This document shows, piece by piece, positions 12,677-23,457 of a stretch of DNA of 62,741 nt (position 1 is its first letter; every line of letters begins with the position of its first letter). The stretch comes from Cyanophora paradoxa (lineage: Eukaryota; Glaucocystophyceae; Cyanophorales; Cyanophoraceae). The notes below the pieces were generated by a model. That model saw only the letters and a program-made list of their open reading frames with translations, made no database searches and was not told where the DNA came from. The position numbers and the translations under genes were made by a program. The DNA lies in assembly GCA_004431415.1 (NCBI GenBank), contig QPMI01000663.1:1-62741 (forward strand), written 5' to 3'.

Positions 12677-14708
12677 TCAAGGGGCGTCGGACTCGGATTT
12701 CGAGCCATCGGCGTCCGAGGCCCCCGCGGCCTTGATGCGAAAGACGTTCTTCGGCATGCGAACGAGCGGCTCGCCCTTGCTGTCGACGAGCTTCCTCACG
12801 CGCTCGTCGAGCCGCTTCTCGATCTCCTCGAGCGCCGCCTCGTCGGCGCGCTGCAGGTTGGGGAGAAAGGCGACAAAGTCCGCCGGGCTGACGCCGTCGC
12901 CCACCACGCGCGCGAGGCCCGGGAGGCGCTGCAGGACGCGGGCGCAGGCGGCCAGGTCCGAGTAGGCCTTGGCGCACACCGAGCGCTCCTCGAGGCGGAG
13001 GCCGCAGGCCTCGAGGATGTGGTTGTAGCGCGGCTCGACGCGGTCCCGCCGAAAGTAGCCCCAGCTGCGGGGGTTCCGCCCGTTGGCCTCGACGTAGCGC
13101 TCGTACGCGCCGAGAATGCCCGTCGAGGCGAGGAGGAGGCAGCGGATCCGCTCCCGCCCCGCGTGCTGGGCCCGCAGGAGGAGGGCCCGCCGCGCCGCGG
13201 GGTCCCCGTCGAGCTGGATCCCGACGAGGGCGGCGTCGACGCCGCGCCGCAGCCCCCGCTCGAGCTCGCGGAGGGAGAGCGTCCCCTCGCTCCTCTCCGA
13301 GACCGCCTCTTCCCCCTCGCCGCCCTCGCCGCCGCTACCGCTGCCGGCGCCCTCGTGCTCCGCGTCCGCGTCCGAGCCCGAGTCCGACGTCTCCTCGCCG
13401 TCCCGATCCCGATCGGCCGCCTCGAGCTGGGTCTCGAACTCGGCCCGCTTCTGCTCCTCCCACTCGTTCATCGGCCCGTCCTCGCCGGCGGGCTCGCCTC
13501 CGGATCCACCTCCGCCGCCGCCCGCGCCGGGGGCCTCGGTCTCCTCGCCCTCGCCCTCGCCCTCGCCCGCGCCATCCTCGTCGTCCTCCTCGTCAAAGTC
13601 CTCGCGCTTGCACGTGTAGGCGTCGTAGAGGATGCGCTGCAGCTTCTCGCTTTCCCACGGCGGCCGCCGCTCCGACGAGGCGGGGCGGCGCTGCCGCTTG
13701 GCCGGCGGGCCCTTGGGCGCCTCGATGGCCAGCGGCGGCTCCTCGTCCTCGAGCTCGTCCTTGTCCTCGGCGGCCGCGGGGGCCATGCGCCTCGCGCGCG
13801 TCGCCCGGGCCGCCGGTGCCGGCGCCGGCGCCGGAGCTCCCCCGGCCGCCGCCGCAGAGCTCCCCTCGGCCGCCGTCGAGGCCTGAGAGGCCCCGGCGCG
13901 CCCCGAGCGGCGGGGCGTCGACGCGTTCGAGTCGGCCCCGCCCTTGCGCGCGGGCGCGGGCTGGGCGGCCGAGGGGGAGCCCCCGGCGGGAGGCTCCTGG
14001 GAGGCAGACTCGGCCGCGGGCGCCGCCGGTCCCCTGGACGAAGAGGGCCCCGCCCCGCCGCTCGTCGGGGGCGCGCGGCGGCACGAGGTCAGCGCGGCGA
14101 GCTGGATGGCGCGCGAGACGCCCTCGGCCGCCGTCCAGGACTCGGGGCGCTCGGCCTCGTGGACAAAGGCGCGGTAGGCGAGGTAGCCGTCGACGCGCGA
14201 CGAGGGGACGAGGGCGGAGAGCGTCGGGTGCGGCTCGCTGCACGCGCTCTGGAGCATGGGGCACTCGATCTCGCCCTCTTCGTCCCCGGCCGCGCCCGTG
14301 GGCGCGAGAACCTGCGCAGAAGGGGGCGATGGGCGGACTCCGGGAGCGGGGGGGAAGGTGGGGGTACGGGCGCGGGGGCGGCACCTTGGGGACGCAGGCG
14401 AGGCACACGAGGCCGTGGCGCTGGAGCAGGTGACCCGTCGGCTCGTCGTTGAGGTCGATCGCGCGGTCGAGGTCGCCCCCGCCGGCGAGCTCGGCGATGT
14501 TCCTGGCCAGGCACGCCGGCACGTACGCCGGCGGGAGGAGGCGCTCCGCGGCGCAGACGCTGCACCGGGGGCGCACGTCGAGGTCGAGCCATGCCGAGAT
14601 GTACTTGGGGCGGGCGATCCGCACGGGCCGCGCGTCGATCGGCGGGGCCCCCGATGCTGCCTCCTCCTGGGAGGACGCCGCCTGCTTGCCCTTGGCCTTG
14701 GCCCCCAT
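12677..14708 (-). CDS. unrecognised protein with CxxC pairs and a long acidic/low-complexity middle (652 aa)
   Basis: Starting at ATG 14,708 (MGAKAKGKQAASSQ) and removing one intron (14,312-14,384, GTGCCG...GCGCAG, 73 nt) gives an exact open frame of 652 codons ending at 12,677. The N-terminal ~110 residues carry two CxxC pairs (RCSVCAAER and VCLACVPK) and look like a zinc-binding module. A stretch around AYRAFVHEAERPESW follows. The middle is rich in Ala, Pro, Glu, Asp and Ser, with a basic patch (PAKRQRRPASSERR) and long acidic runs. The C-terminal ~200 residues look folded (RYNHILEACGLRLEERSVC, LEEIEKRLDERVRKLVDSK). No family recognised. Zinc pairs, a basic patch and acidic tracts suggest a nuclear or DNA/chromatin-associated protein, but that is inference. 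It sits head-to-tail behind the H3 gene in both repeat copies. Confidence 0.75.
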
Positions 14709-14880
14709 CGAGACCGCGGGACCCGTGTTCCCGGTACCCTCCCCGCTCGAGTCGAGGGGGGTACGCAGGCCCTTTCAATCCTGCACGCGGGAATGAGACG
14801 GACGGTGTGCGACGTGCAGCCATTTATGAATTCTGGAGCTACACGTCCCGTCTCGCTTTCCTTGGTGCGCACCTGCGAAC

Positions 14881-15040
14881 CGCGCGGCAGCGTCCAAGAG
14901 GCCTGCGTGCGCTCGGTCTCTGGGCCCGACAAGGCCCGTGCACCTCGCGACTCGTTCAAGCGGCGGCAGGCTTGTATCCCCCGTTCACTGCGCATGGTCC
15001 CGGAATCGGCCGAGCTCTGGTCGGGGGAGAGGGGAGGGAA

Positions 15041-15076
<36 letters not shown>

Positions 15077-17024
15077 GAAATTAAAACGCGGCTAGGTGCG
15101 GTCTTGTTGAGGTGTACCCGGCCCCTCTCACTTGCCGGATTTGAGAGCGGTTTCCGCTGTACCCTGACCGTACGATACATAGACCTGGAATCGGCCGAGC
15201 TCTGGTCGGGGGGGGGGGGAAGGGGGGTAGAGAGGGTAGAGGGCAAGGCCGCAAGGGTACCAGACGGACAAGCTCAAGGTCACTAAGGCGCCGGTCTCAA
15301 TTGCAACCCCTCGGCCGATTTCAGGTCTAGAGATTTAGAACGGGGTCCAACGAGCCGGGGCTGTACCCCGATTGTGTGGTGCATCTAGACCTGGGGTCGG
15401 CCGAGCTCTGGTCAGTGATCATGAGGGAATCGGAGGGCCGCGCGCGCTGCAGGGGTATAGAGGGGTAGGGTCGAAGGATAACGGTACCCCCCGTCGACGT
15501 CCTCCCCACCCACCCCTTTCCCCCACAAGGCCCGCAGACTACAGGAGATCCAACCAGAGCTCGGCCGATTTCGCGCCCAAAGGGGCAGGGTCGAGAGAGA
15601 GCGTGAAAGAAAACCACTACCCCCTCCATCGCGAGATCGCCACACATAGACCTGGGATCGGCCGAGTTCTGGTCGGCAGGGGAGGGGGTACAAGCGAGAA
15701 ACATAGGACGCAGGTGACGGGTTCGACTCTCGAGCGGATCCCTCCCGAAGAACGGCGCGAAAGACACGAGCAGCCTTCGTGAAAACTCGGCCGGCGCTCG
15801 TCTGGTATCAGCGGGTGTTGCGGAACGTTAACTCATCGGCTGGGGTGCGCGGAAAGAGGACGATCTGCGTATACGTAGCGATCATCGGATAGTAGAGCGT
15901 GAGCGACGCGCGGGCAAGCCTGCAGCTGACTACGCGAGAGATAGGGGCGCGTGAGGAGAAGAGAATCAAAGATCGAAACGTTAATTATAACCGGGGAGAG
16001 CCGAACCTGGAAATTTAAATGCGCCGGCAAAAAAAGGGGCCGACCAGAGCTCGGCCGTTTTCGGCTCCTAGGAGCTGTGCAAGAAGAGATCGGACTCGCA
16101 GCATGGGCGCTGGCCGCCGTCGGGGAGGGAGAGGGGAAAAGAGAGGGGTAGAACCACGCGAGAAAATCAAACGGAGAGCCCCCGGCCCGCGCCCCGACCA
16201 GAGCTCGGCCGATTCCGGGTCCATATGGGGGGGGGGGGGGGGGGGGGGGAAGGAGGAAGGGGGGGGAGGGGGGGGATGCAAGCGCGGTTAGGTGCGGGTC
16301 TCGTTCATTGAAAGACGTACCCTCTCACCCCTTGATGGATTCGAGAGCGGTTTTCCGAGAGCAACCCCTGCCAAGCTGTACCCCTAACCGTGCGCGCGGG
16401 GCGCATATATAGACCTGGGATCGTCAACTATAAAAATTATAACGTCAACTAGGATGTCCAATAAGTCCGAAGTTCGATCAAGTAGTGGCCACATGGCCGC
16501 TTATCCGGAATGACTTACGGACTGTGATCTAGATCTAGATCTCTCGTAATAAAGCCAATGCGGACGTCGACCGCGGCGCGCGCGAGCGACGGGGCGCCCA
16601 CCGGCGGCGGCCGCCGATCGCGAGTGCTGACGCCCGGCGCCGGCGCGCGGCGGCATCATGCTCCCGGTCCACCCATGGCCACCCCACGCCTAAAGCTAAG
16701 CTTAAGCTAAAGACGCTTCCCGAATGAGCCGAGAAGCTCAAGACCGGTACCGCTGCGGCAATCGCAAGGACCTCTGCCGCAAGGGCGGAGCAAATATATA
16801 TATATCCCATCCTCTTCGTCTATCAACTTTTGCCCCACGTGCAGAGCTCGTTCAGGAAAGACCTAGTACGGGCCGTCGGCTTCGTTAAGAGATCGGGACC
16901 ACTTCTAGCCCTCTATATAACTATCGGTTCCGTCGAGGTATACAAGCCCGCCTCGAGATCGAATTCAGATAAAGATTCAGATTAAGAGGACCAGCGCGCA
17001 TGCACTGTACACGGGCACGCGGGG
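14881..17024. repeat. gene-free stretch with scattered TCGGCCGAGCTC palindromic motifs and poly-G tracts
   Basis: No gene seen. The motif TCGGCCGAGCTCTGGTC or its reverse complement occurs near 15,007, 15,190, 15,398, 15,550, 15,656 (one base different), 16,040 and 16,192. It is often preceded by a CTGGGATC- or GGAA-type flank. Runs of 20 or more G lie next to some copies (about 15,043-15,075 and 16,226-16,249). From 16,430 to 17,020 the DNA is AT-richer, with TATATA stretches and no motif copies. Confidence 0.7.
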
Positions 17025-19076
17025 CTAACCTTCCGAGCTCGAAGAGTCGCCATCGGACGAGGAAGACTCGTCCTCCTCCGCCTCGCCGGCGGAATCGGCG
17101 TCGACTTTGAGGTTCTTGCCGAGGGTGAAGACGATGCAGTACCTGCGCACGCGGGTCGCGGGATCAGGGCAGCCGGGGGACGCGCCCGCCGGCGCAGCGA
17201 ACCTAGGATCCGTCTCCCCGTCCACCACCACCTCGTGCTCCAGCAGGTGCCCCTGGCGGAGCGCCGGTTCGTCGCCGGCCGGGAAGAAAGGGGAGAGCGC
17301 CGGCGGGGGCCGGGGCGCTTACTCGGATAAAGACGACGTCTCCGTGTCGCAGGTCGAGGGAGATGCCAAGGGCGGGGAAACGCAGCCGATGCAGCCGCCG
17401 GTCACGGGTGCCGTCGGGGTGAAAGTAGACGAGGGCGGCGTAGGCCTCTTGCGCATCGTTCTTGTCCCGGTGGGACGTCGCGATCCTGGGGGGGAAAGGG
17501 GGGGGGGGGGGGGGGGGGGGAGAGGGAGGAAAGTCGGCATCCAAAGACGTTTTTTTAGGGCGAACTCACGTTTCCGGCGAGTTCATCCACTGCATCGACC
17601 AGAACCCTGCGCGCCCGCAACCGGCGTCGGGCCCGAAAGGGCGGGACGGCGCACGATGGCGGACCGTAATTGTACGGTTGCCGATCGAGGAGGCGAAGCG
17701 CGATCTCCGCCATGTCGCAGCCGGCCTTGACGTCGAAGGCGCAGAGGGCCGGGAACAGGTACTCGAGCACGCCGGCAAAGTACCCGTTCGCGAGGTGCAG
17801 CCGCCGGTTCGCGTTCGTGTCCGTGCCGAACTGCGGGTTCAGCGAGATCTGCAGGAGACCGGGTCGGCTCGCCCGCGCGGGCGGCCCGGGGCGCGGGGCG
17901 CGGGCCGCGCGCGGACCGGAATCGGGACGGACGCGCCCTGGGCCCGCTGGAAGCCGGTGGCGATCCGGGGCCCGCGCTTCTTCTTTGATTCACCGGACTT
18001 GCCCTCGGCGGGGGCCGCTTCCCGGGCCGCGGCGGCCCTCCGCGGCGGGCGCGCCGCTGCGGGGCGCGGGGGCGGCAGGAGCGCCTTCTTCTTGCCTCCG
18101 GGACGCCCGGCGAGCTTCTCCCGCATCACGTCGAGCCGCCCCGTCCGGAGCGCCGCCTCGGCCGCAGCGCGCGCCTCGTCGAGCAGCGTCTGGTCCTGCG
18201 CCGGCGCTCACGTTGCGGTCGCGGGCGGGGGCGCGGGAGGAGGGCGGCCGGCACCCGGGCCTCGTTGTACATGGTGCTGCGGCGGACGGAAAACCTAAAG
18301 GCCGTGGAGGCGCAGGCGACGGCGGCGGCCACCCGCTCGATCCCGGCGCCCTCGCGGAAGAGGCCGGGGAGGTGGACGGCGGCAAGGGCGCCGCTCAGGG
18401 AGATGCAGGCCTGCGCCCCGCGGTCTACGACGTAGTCGTGCCTCGCCTCGTCCTCCTTGGAGCAGCCAGGCGGGAGCGGGGCGACGTAGGCGGCGAACTT
18501 GCCCTGCGGGCGCGTGAGCCGTCGGCGCGGGGACGGGGCGGGACGGGGCGGCGGCGGCACCTCGGCCCGCTGCTTCCGGATGAAACGCGAGTCGACGCCG
18601 CCCCCGAGGAGGTTGCAGGGGAGCACGACGCACCGCTCCGGGGACGTGGCCCACGCCGCCAGCGCCGAGGCGTGCGGCGGTCCGTGCGGCCGTTCGAGCA
18701 GGGCCCCCTCGATCGCGCGGAGGGCGAGCAGGTCGACGGGCGGCGGGTTCAGCCCCAGCTCCGAGCCAAAGTGCTCTGCCAACCGGTCCGGCGGGCCCGT
18801 CATCCCCTCGGGTACTACGCCGAAAGGGAGCTGCGCATGCCGGCGGGGACCGTCGGGGCGCGCGCGCGCGCGCGGGAGAGCGCCCCTTCCGGAGCGCACG
18901 TGCAGGATCTGGCCCCTCCAGCGGACGGGACCGTAGGATCGGTAGCCGTACCGCCTCGTCGCAACGAGCTCGGCGCGCTTGTGGGGGTCTGCGGCGCGCG
19001 TCAGGGCCCCGGGCGCGATGGGGAGGGACGGCGGGGCGAACCATTCGCGCACGCTGGCCCGCCGGGCTTTGAGCAT
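17025..19076 (-). CDS. putative 2-oxoglutarate/Fe(II) dioxygenase (TET/JBP-like pattern), spliced
   Basis: The gene starts MLKARRASVREWFAPP at 19,076. Exons are joined by GTGCCG-type introns near 18,510 and 18,230 and a GTCCGT intron near 17,870. Near the C-terminus a possible iron-binding HxD sits in TSHRDKND (17,461-17,475). A 70-nt intron (17,253-17,322) separates LRHGDVVFIR from GHLLEHEVV, and RVRRYCIVFTLGKNL follows. HxD...GDVVF-G-LLEH...RY-IVF is the layout of double-stranded beta-helix dioxygenases of the TET/JBP and related transposon-borne groups, where H, D and the second H bind Fe(II) and Arg binds 2-oxoglutarate. The protein ends in an acidic Ser/Glu tail. A 23-nt poly-G (poly-C on the coding strand) lies in the intron just before the HxD exon, and the phase there is off by one base. 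Substrate unknown; base or chromatin oxidation is a guess. Confidence 0.55.
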
Positions 19077-19295
19077 TCGCGCAGAGTCTTAAGCTTAGGC
19101 GGCGCCGGCCAGACTCCTGCGCGCGGCGGTCGCTCGCCCCCGTATACCCTCGAGAACCCAGTCTAGATAACCCTATTGCAACTTTCAACGCCCCACGTAT
19201 ACGCTAGCGCGCACTCTGCCGGCGCCCACCCCCACCCTTTACTTCATCTAGTAATTTCTGTTTCGAATTATGAACCGAGCACGTGTACAACATAG

Positions 19296-21799
19296 CTACG
19301 GCTTGCCGTGTCCGCGAGCCGCCCGCAGCATCTCAAGCTTGGCGTGGAGCTCCCGCTGCACCGCCGGATCGCTCGCGCTCTGAGCCGATATCGAATGCAT
19401 TCGCGAGGGGCGAGATGTGAAGAATCGGCAAGACACACCTCGATCTGCTTTACGAGGGACCCCTCGAGCTCCGAGGCCGCCGGCTCCATGACATCCGAGT
19501 CCCGCGCTGGCGTTTGCGGGAGAGGACCGGGTGAGCGGCGAAACGGTCCGGGTGAGGCGTGGGGGGGTGCCCACCGGAAGACGCGTGGTCTTCGTCCTCG
19601 ACGGGCTTGCTGGGACCCGCGGGGGTGGGATCCGCAGGCGTCGGCCTGCGACAGGGCGATCAAAGAAGCGGCGCGGCGCAAGGAGGAGGGCGGCCCCGCC
19701 CACCCGGGAGTCTCCGGAGGGTCCCGGGGATCGTTGGACGTCCCGCCCTCGCCCTCCTCCTTGACGACGGAGGCCAAAGTCTGCCGCGCCTCCTTGATAG
19801 CCTGCCTCCTGCGACTCTCGTGAGAGCTATTCGGGGGGGGGGGGGGGGGGGGGGGGGGGAGCCAAGGGGACGGCTGAGCACAGTTTCGCCACGAGAACGT
19901 CGTTCGGTCGGACCTCCTCCCGCCAGTTTTTCGACCGCATCTGCGTAACGCTGCGGTGGCCGGAATCGGTGGGCGACGAGAGCGGGGGGCGGGGTCGGAG
20001 GCGTACGGGTCGATCGGCGGGAAGCCGAGCGCGCGGGCCAGGAGAACGATGAGGGAGGTGGCGCCGTCGAAGCTGAGGTGGGGAATCTCCGCGAGATGGA
20101 CCTTTCCCCCGAAATGTCGCTCCAGGAACTTGCGCTGCTCTGTCGCGCTCCTCTTGAAAAAGGTGGGCGTCGACCACGTCGCCGTTCTTCGCGAAATGAA
20201 ACGGGGCCCGTCAGTGGCGCGGAGGGAGCACGGGCGCTACGTAAGACCCCGAGACGCGCACGCCGCATCCAGATCGGTCACGTCCTTGCCGTTGATCGTA
20301 CTCCATACCGGTTCGATCTCGGGGAGCCCCCCGTCGCCCGCCTCCTGCGGCCGCCTGACGGAACGCACGGCTTGTCGCCGGCGGGGGCGCGAGGAAACGG
20401 GGCGGGACGCACCGCTCGGCCGCGCGCTCGGGCGAGGATCCATCCGCGGCCGCCGCGTCTCCGACCCTGCGCGGGGATCAGCGGGGGAAAGGTCGAGGCG
20501 CCGCACATCACCGAGGCGGGCACCTTGGGCGCTTGGTACCGTCGGGGCCCGAGGCCGGCGTCGCCTCGCCGCCCCCGGCGGCGCGCTTGCCGGTGGCTTG
20601 CTCCGGCGACGCGACCGTCGGCGGCGGCGCCTCCGGGCTGCGGCGGTGAGCGACGGGGCGACGAGGTCGTGAAGGGCCGGGGGCACGGACCAGTGCTCAA
20701 TGTTGATGCCGCGTGCCCTGCACGCCTCTGCCGTCTCCCTCCGGGCATCGCCAAGGCGCCCCGAGCCGCAGCGCCCCATGCCCAGCTGCGTACGCAGAAC
20801 GTCGAGGGACTTGCGATCGTGAAACGCAGACTTGAGGACGACGAAGGTCCTGCGGCGAGCCGCGGTGAGCACCAGCCGCGCGCCGACGGAGATGGGGAGA
20901 GGAATAGAAGTCTTAGAAGAGGGGTGGGGGGTACCGGGGTGCAGAGGGGTCAACGGGGGTGGCGCCGGGGGCGGCGGCGGCCGGGGCGGGGACGGGGGCG
21001 GCCCCCGCGCCGCGCAGAGCCTCCTGCGCACCAAGGACGCGCTGAACGTCGGCCCGAACCGAGTCCATGCCCAGCTTTCCGCCGGCACCGCGCGGCCAGC
21101 AGAGGTGCACGAACGCGTCCCCGTCCAGCTTCTGCTCCACGGTCGCGTAGACCAGATCGTTCGTCCTGCACTTTTGCACGTACGCGATCTCCGGGAACAG
21201 GTGCCGCGGCCGCCCCGTCCTCTCGTCCACGCCGCATCCCTTGCACGGCGTGCCCGGCATCCCGACGCCGAGCTTGCCGAGGAGCCCGACGAGTCGCGCG
21301 CTCGGCGGGAGCGGTGCGAGGACCTCGAGCGCCTTGGGGGTGCTCAGCACACGGTACGCTGCGCGAGCGGCGTCGGGGGCCCGCGCGGGAGAGGCGGGGG
21401 CGCGTACGCGCGCGCGCGGCGCCGGCGGCCCGGCCGCGGCGCCCTCCCGGCCGCGGCCAGGATACGCACCCAGCGTGACGACGTGGCGGAGCGCTTCGAG
21501 AAACTGCTCAAGCTGCTGCGGCGAAGAGCCGAGCTGCGCTCCGCGCGCCTGCGCATCCGGCCGCGGCCGCGGCCACGGGCGGCGTCATCACAGGTTCAAA
21601 ACGAGCGGTCCGCGCGCGCGTGCGGTGGAAGCGCACCTGTACCGACTGGAGGGTGAGATCCTGCATCGTCTGCAGGTACGCCGCTTTCACGGCCGCCGAG
21701 GACTCGTCGTACGACGCGAACGACTTGAGCTCCGCCGGGAGGCCTAGCACGGCGGCAGGATTGCCCAGGTTGATGCCCCAGAAGTCTCGTGTCGTCCAT
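19296..21799 (-). CDS. unrecognised multi-exon gene, divergent from the SET gene
   Basis: Coding-looking exons on the minus strand include DFWGINLGNPAAVLGLP (near 21,770), LRHVVTLGAYPG (21,460), a Cys module in MPGTPCKGCGVDERTGRP (21,240), YVQKCRTNDLVYATVEQKL (21,160), RTFVVLKSAFHDRKSLDVL (20,840), GGKVHLAEIPHLSFDGA (20,090), QAIKEARQTLASVVKEE (19,780) and the last exon DPAVQRELHAKLEMLRAAR to a stop at 19,296. The last intron (GTGTGT...CTCAG, near 19,385-19,440) splices in frame. The start is uncertain: an ATG at 21,799 is off the exon frame by a small indel. It is divergent from the SET gene, whose start codon lies only 79 nt away, so the two probably share a promoter. No family recognised. 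Confidence 0.45.
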
Positions 21800-21878
21800 C
21801 GCCGCCGCCGGCGCCTCACCCGCGCGCGCGCCGGCCACTGCGCACGATTGGGGGTACGTCGTCGGAACGAGCCGCAGC

Positions 21879-23457
21879 ATGGCGGGCCGCCGGGTCGTGC
21901 AGCGCTGGTTCGACACAGCGTTCATCGTAGCACCGAAGCGATGTCGATTCGTTCGAGCGGGCCCCAGTCCCGTAGAGCTGCTGCAGCAGGAGCCTCAGAC
22001 CTTTGCCGAGGAGGTTCTGAGTCGCATACGGCGGGCCGACCGCGGCCAGTTCGAATCCCTCCACTTGCAATTGGTTGTAGCGACAAAGCGGCGTCGATGC
22101 CAATGGCGCGATTGCCCCCAGTCGACCCGCAAGACTCCCTTCTGCAAGGAGCACCTCGCGAAGCTGAAGGCGAGCACCGCCGTGCATTCGTGCCACTCCC
22201 ACCGTTTCCTTTCCTTACTGACAAAGGTTTAGCTTCGCATTGGCCCCTCCACGGTGTGCGACGGCGAGGGCTTGTTCGCCGAGGCGCTGCCGGAGGAGCT
22301 GGAGGCGGCGGCCGCCAAGGGGCTGCTTCCAACCGAGGTCGAGGTCTTCGGCCCGAACACGCAGTACTTTGTGTGCCTGTACGACGGGTCCGCAGCGCCC
22401 CGCCCCGCCTCAAGCTTGGCGCCCGCGCGGTGCGCCCGCGCCTGACGCGCCGCGCGCTCGCAGGATCTTGGTGACGAACCCGCTCCAGCACTGGTTCGAT
22501 CAGCTGGACGCTACGGGCGAGTGGACGTGAGTGGATGCCCCCCAGCGCCCAGCGCAAAACGTTTGCCCACGCGCGCGGGGGTCGGGCGGGCAGGTTCTGC
22601 TTCAAGATCGACTCTCTCACGTACATCGATGCGGCGCTGCTCAACTTTCTCGGCCGCTTCATCAACTGCGCGTATCCCGACGCGAAGAGGGGCAACGTGC
22701 GGTTCGTGGTGAACACGAGGCGGAAGGAGGTCCTCGTCCGCGCCACCAAGCCGGTCTTCCACCGCCAGGAGGTGCGAAGCCTGCAGGAATTTGCATCTTT
22801 TCGAGTATCTAACGGCACTCGTCCCTTTCCCCGCCGCGCGACCCCCCGAAGCTCATCGCCAAGACCTACGGTGAGCCTCCCCCCTCCCAACCTCCGCCTC
22901 CGCCGCGACCGCGCCTCGGAATCCCTTTGTGACGCGCTCGCGCAGGGGGCGGCTACTTTCCGCGGCTGATGGAGAAGCTCGAGACCGGCAAGCTCTGCCG
23001 GTGCGATTCCCGCGGCGAGGTGCGGATGTCGAACCGCACCGCGCGGGCGAAGCTCCGCGAGGGGTCCTTGAGCACGGAGGAGGACGCTCCCGAGCGCGAG
23101 GGGGGCGACGCCGTGCTCGAGCCCTTCCCTCTCAGCCCTCTCGGCCGGTGGTGGGAGAACCCGCCGAAGCTCCGGCCGCCGCCGAAGCGCAACGCCCCCT
23201 TTGGGGCGCGGCCGAAGAACAAGAAGAAGAAGAAGAACGCGAAGGCGTCCGGCGGCGGGCTCGGCGCGCAGCAGCTGCAGCCGCAGCTCTTTGCCGCCGA
23301 CCCCGAGTCATTCGCGGCCGCGGCCGGCGATCTCGTCCCGCCCCCATCGGGGGGGCCGGCCCTCTTCCTTTCGGGTGCCGGGGCGGAGGTCGCCGCGTTT
23401 TCTTTTCCCGAGGAGATCTCTGTAGACTACGAGATCGAGGGGCACTTCGGGTGCTGA
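21879..23457 (+). CDS. SET-domain protein lysine methyltransferase (423 aa, six exons)
   Basis: ATG 21,879 and five introns (22,182-22,232; 22,430-22,463; 22,527-22,593; 22,772-22,851; 22,871-22,945) give an exact open frame of 423 residues. Residues ~74-92 hold a small zinc cluster (CQWRDC...CKEH). The SET domain spans ~102-260. It opens with GPSTVCDGEGLFA, the usual N-terminal SET box, and continues with RFINCAYPDAKRGNVRF at ~209-225 and RQELIAKTYG at ~245-254, in the places of the RFxNHSCxPN and GEELxxxYG motifs. A CRCDSRG stretch after the domain resembles a short post-SET segment. The usual Asn-His of the pseudoknot is Asn-Cys here. A Lys-rich patch (NKKKKKN) may be a nuclear signal. SET enzymes methylate lysine, often on histones; histone H3 as target is inference from the nearby H3 genes. 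The second intron is only 34 nt. Confidence 0.87.

Larger units (their letters stand above)
11285..14880 (+). repeat. long direct repeat, left copy (~3.6 kb)
   Basis: This 3,596-bp block matches 59,161-62,741 in the same orientation. The match starts abruptly at CCTTTTGCTTTTTTG. Left flanks differ (AAGCTTGTATGCGT here, GGGATCTGTATTGGA at the right copy), and the right copy is cut by the window end. The offset falls from 47,876 at the start to 47,861 at the end, a net loss of 15 bases in the right copy. The first ~830 bp and the last ~800 bp look identical by eye. It encodes a histone H3 and an unknown protein, both on the minus strand. The natural reading is a long terminal or tandem repeat of a ~47.9 kb unit. 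Confidence 0.9.

Noticed and set aside
11285-14880. Retrotransposon LTRs
   Set aside because: No reverse transcriptase, integrase, primer-binding site or TG...CA ends were seen, and the repeats carry spliced protein genes.
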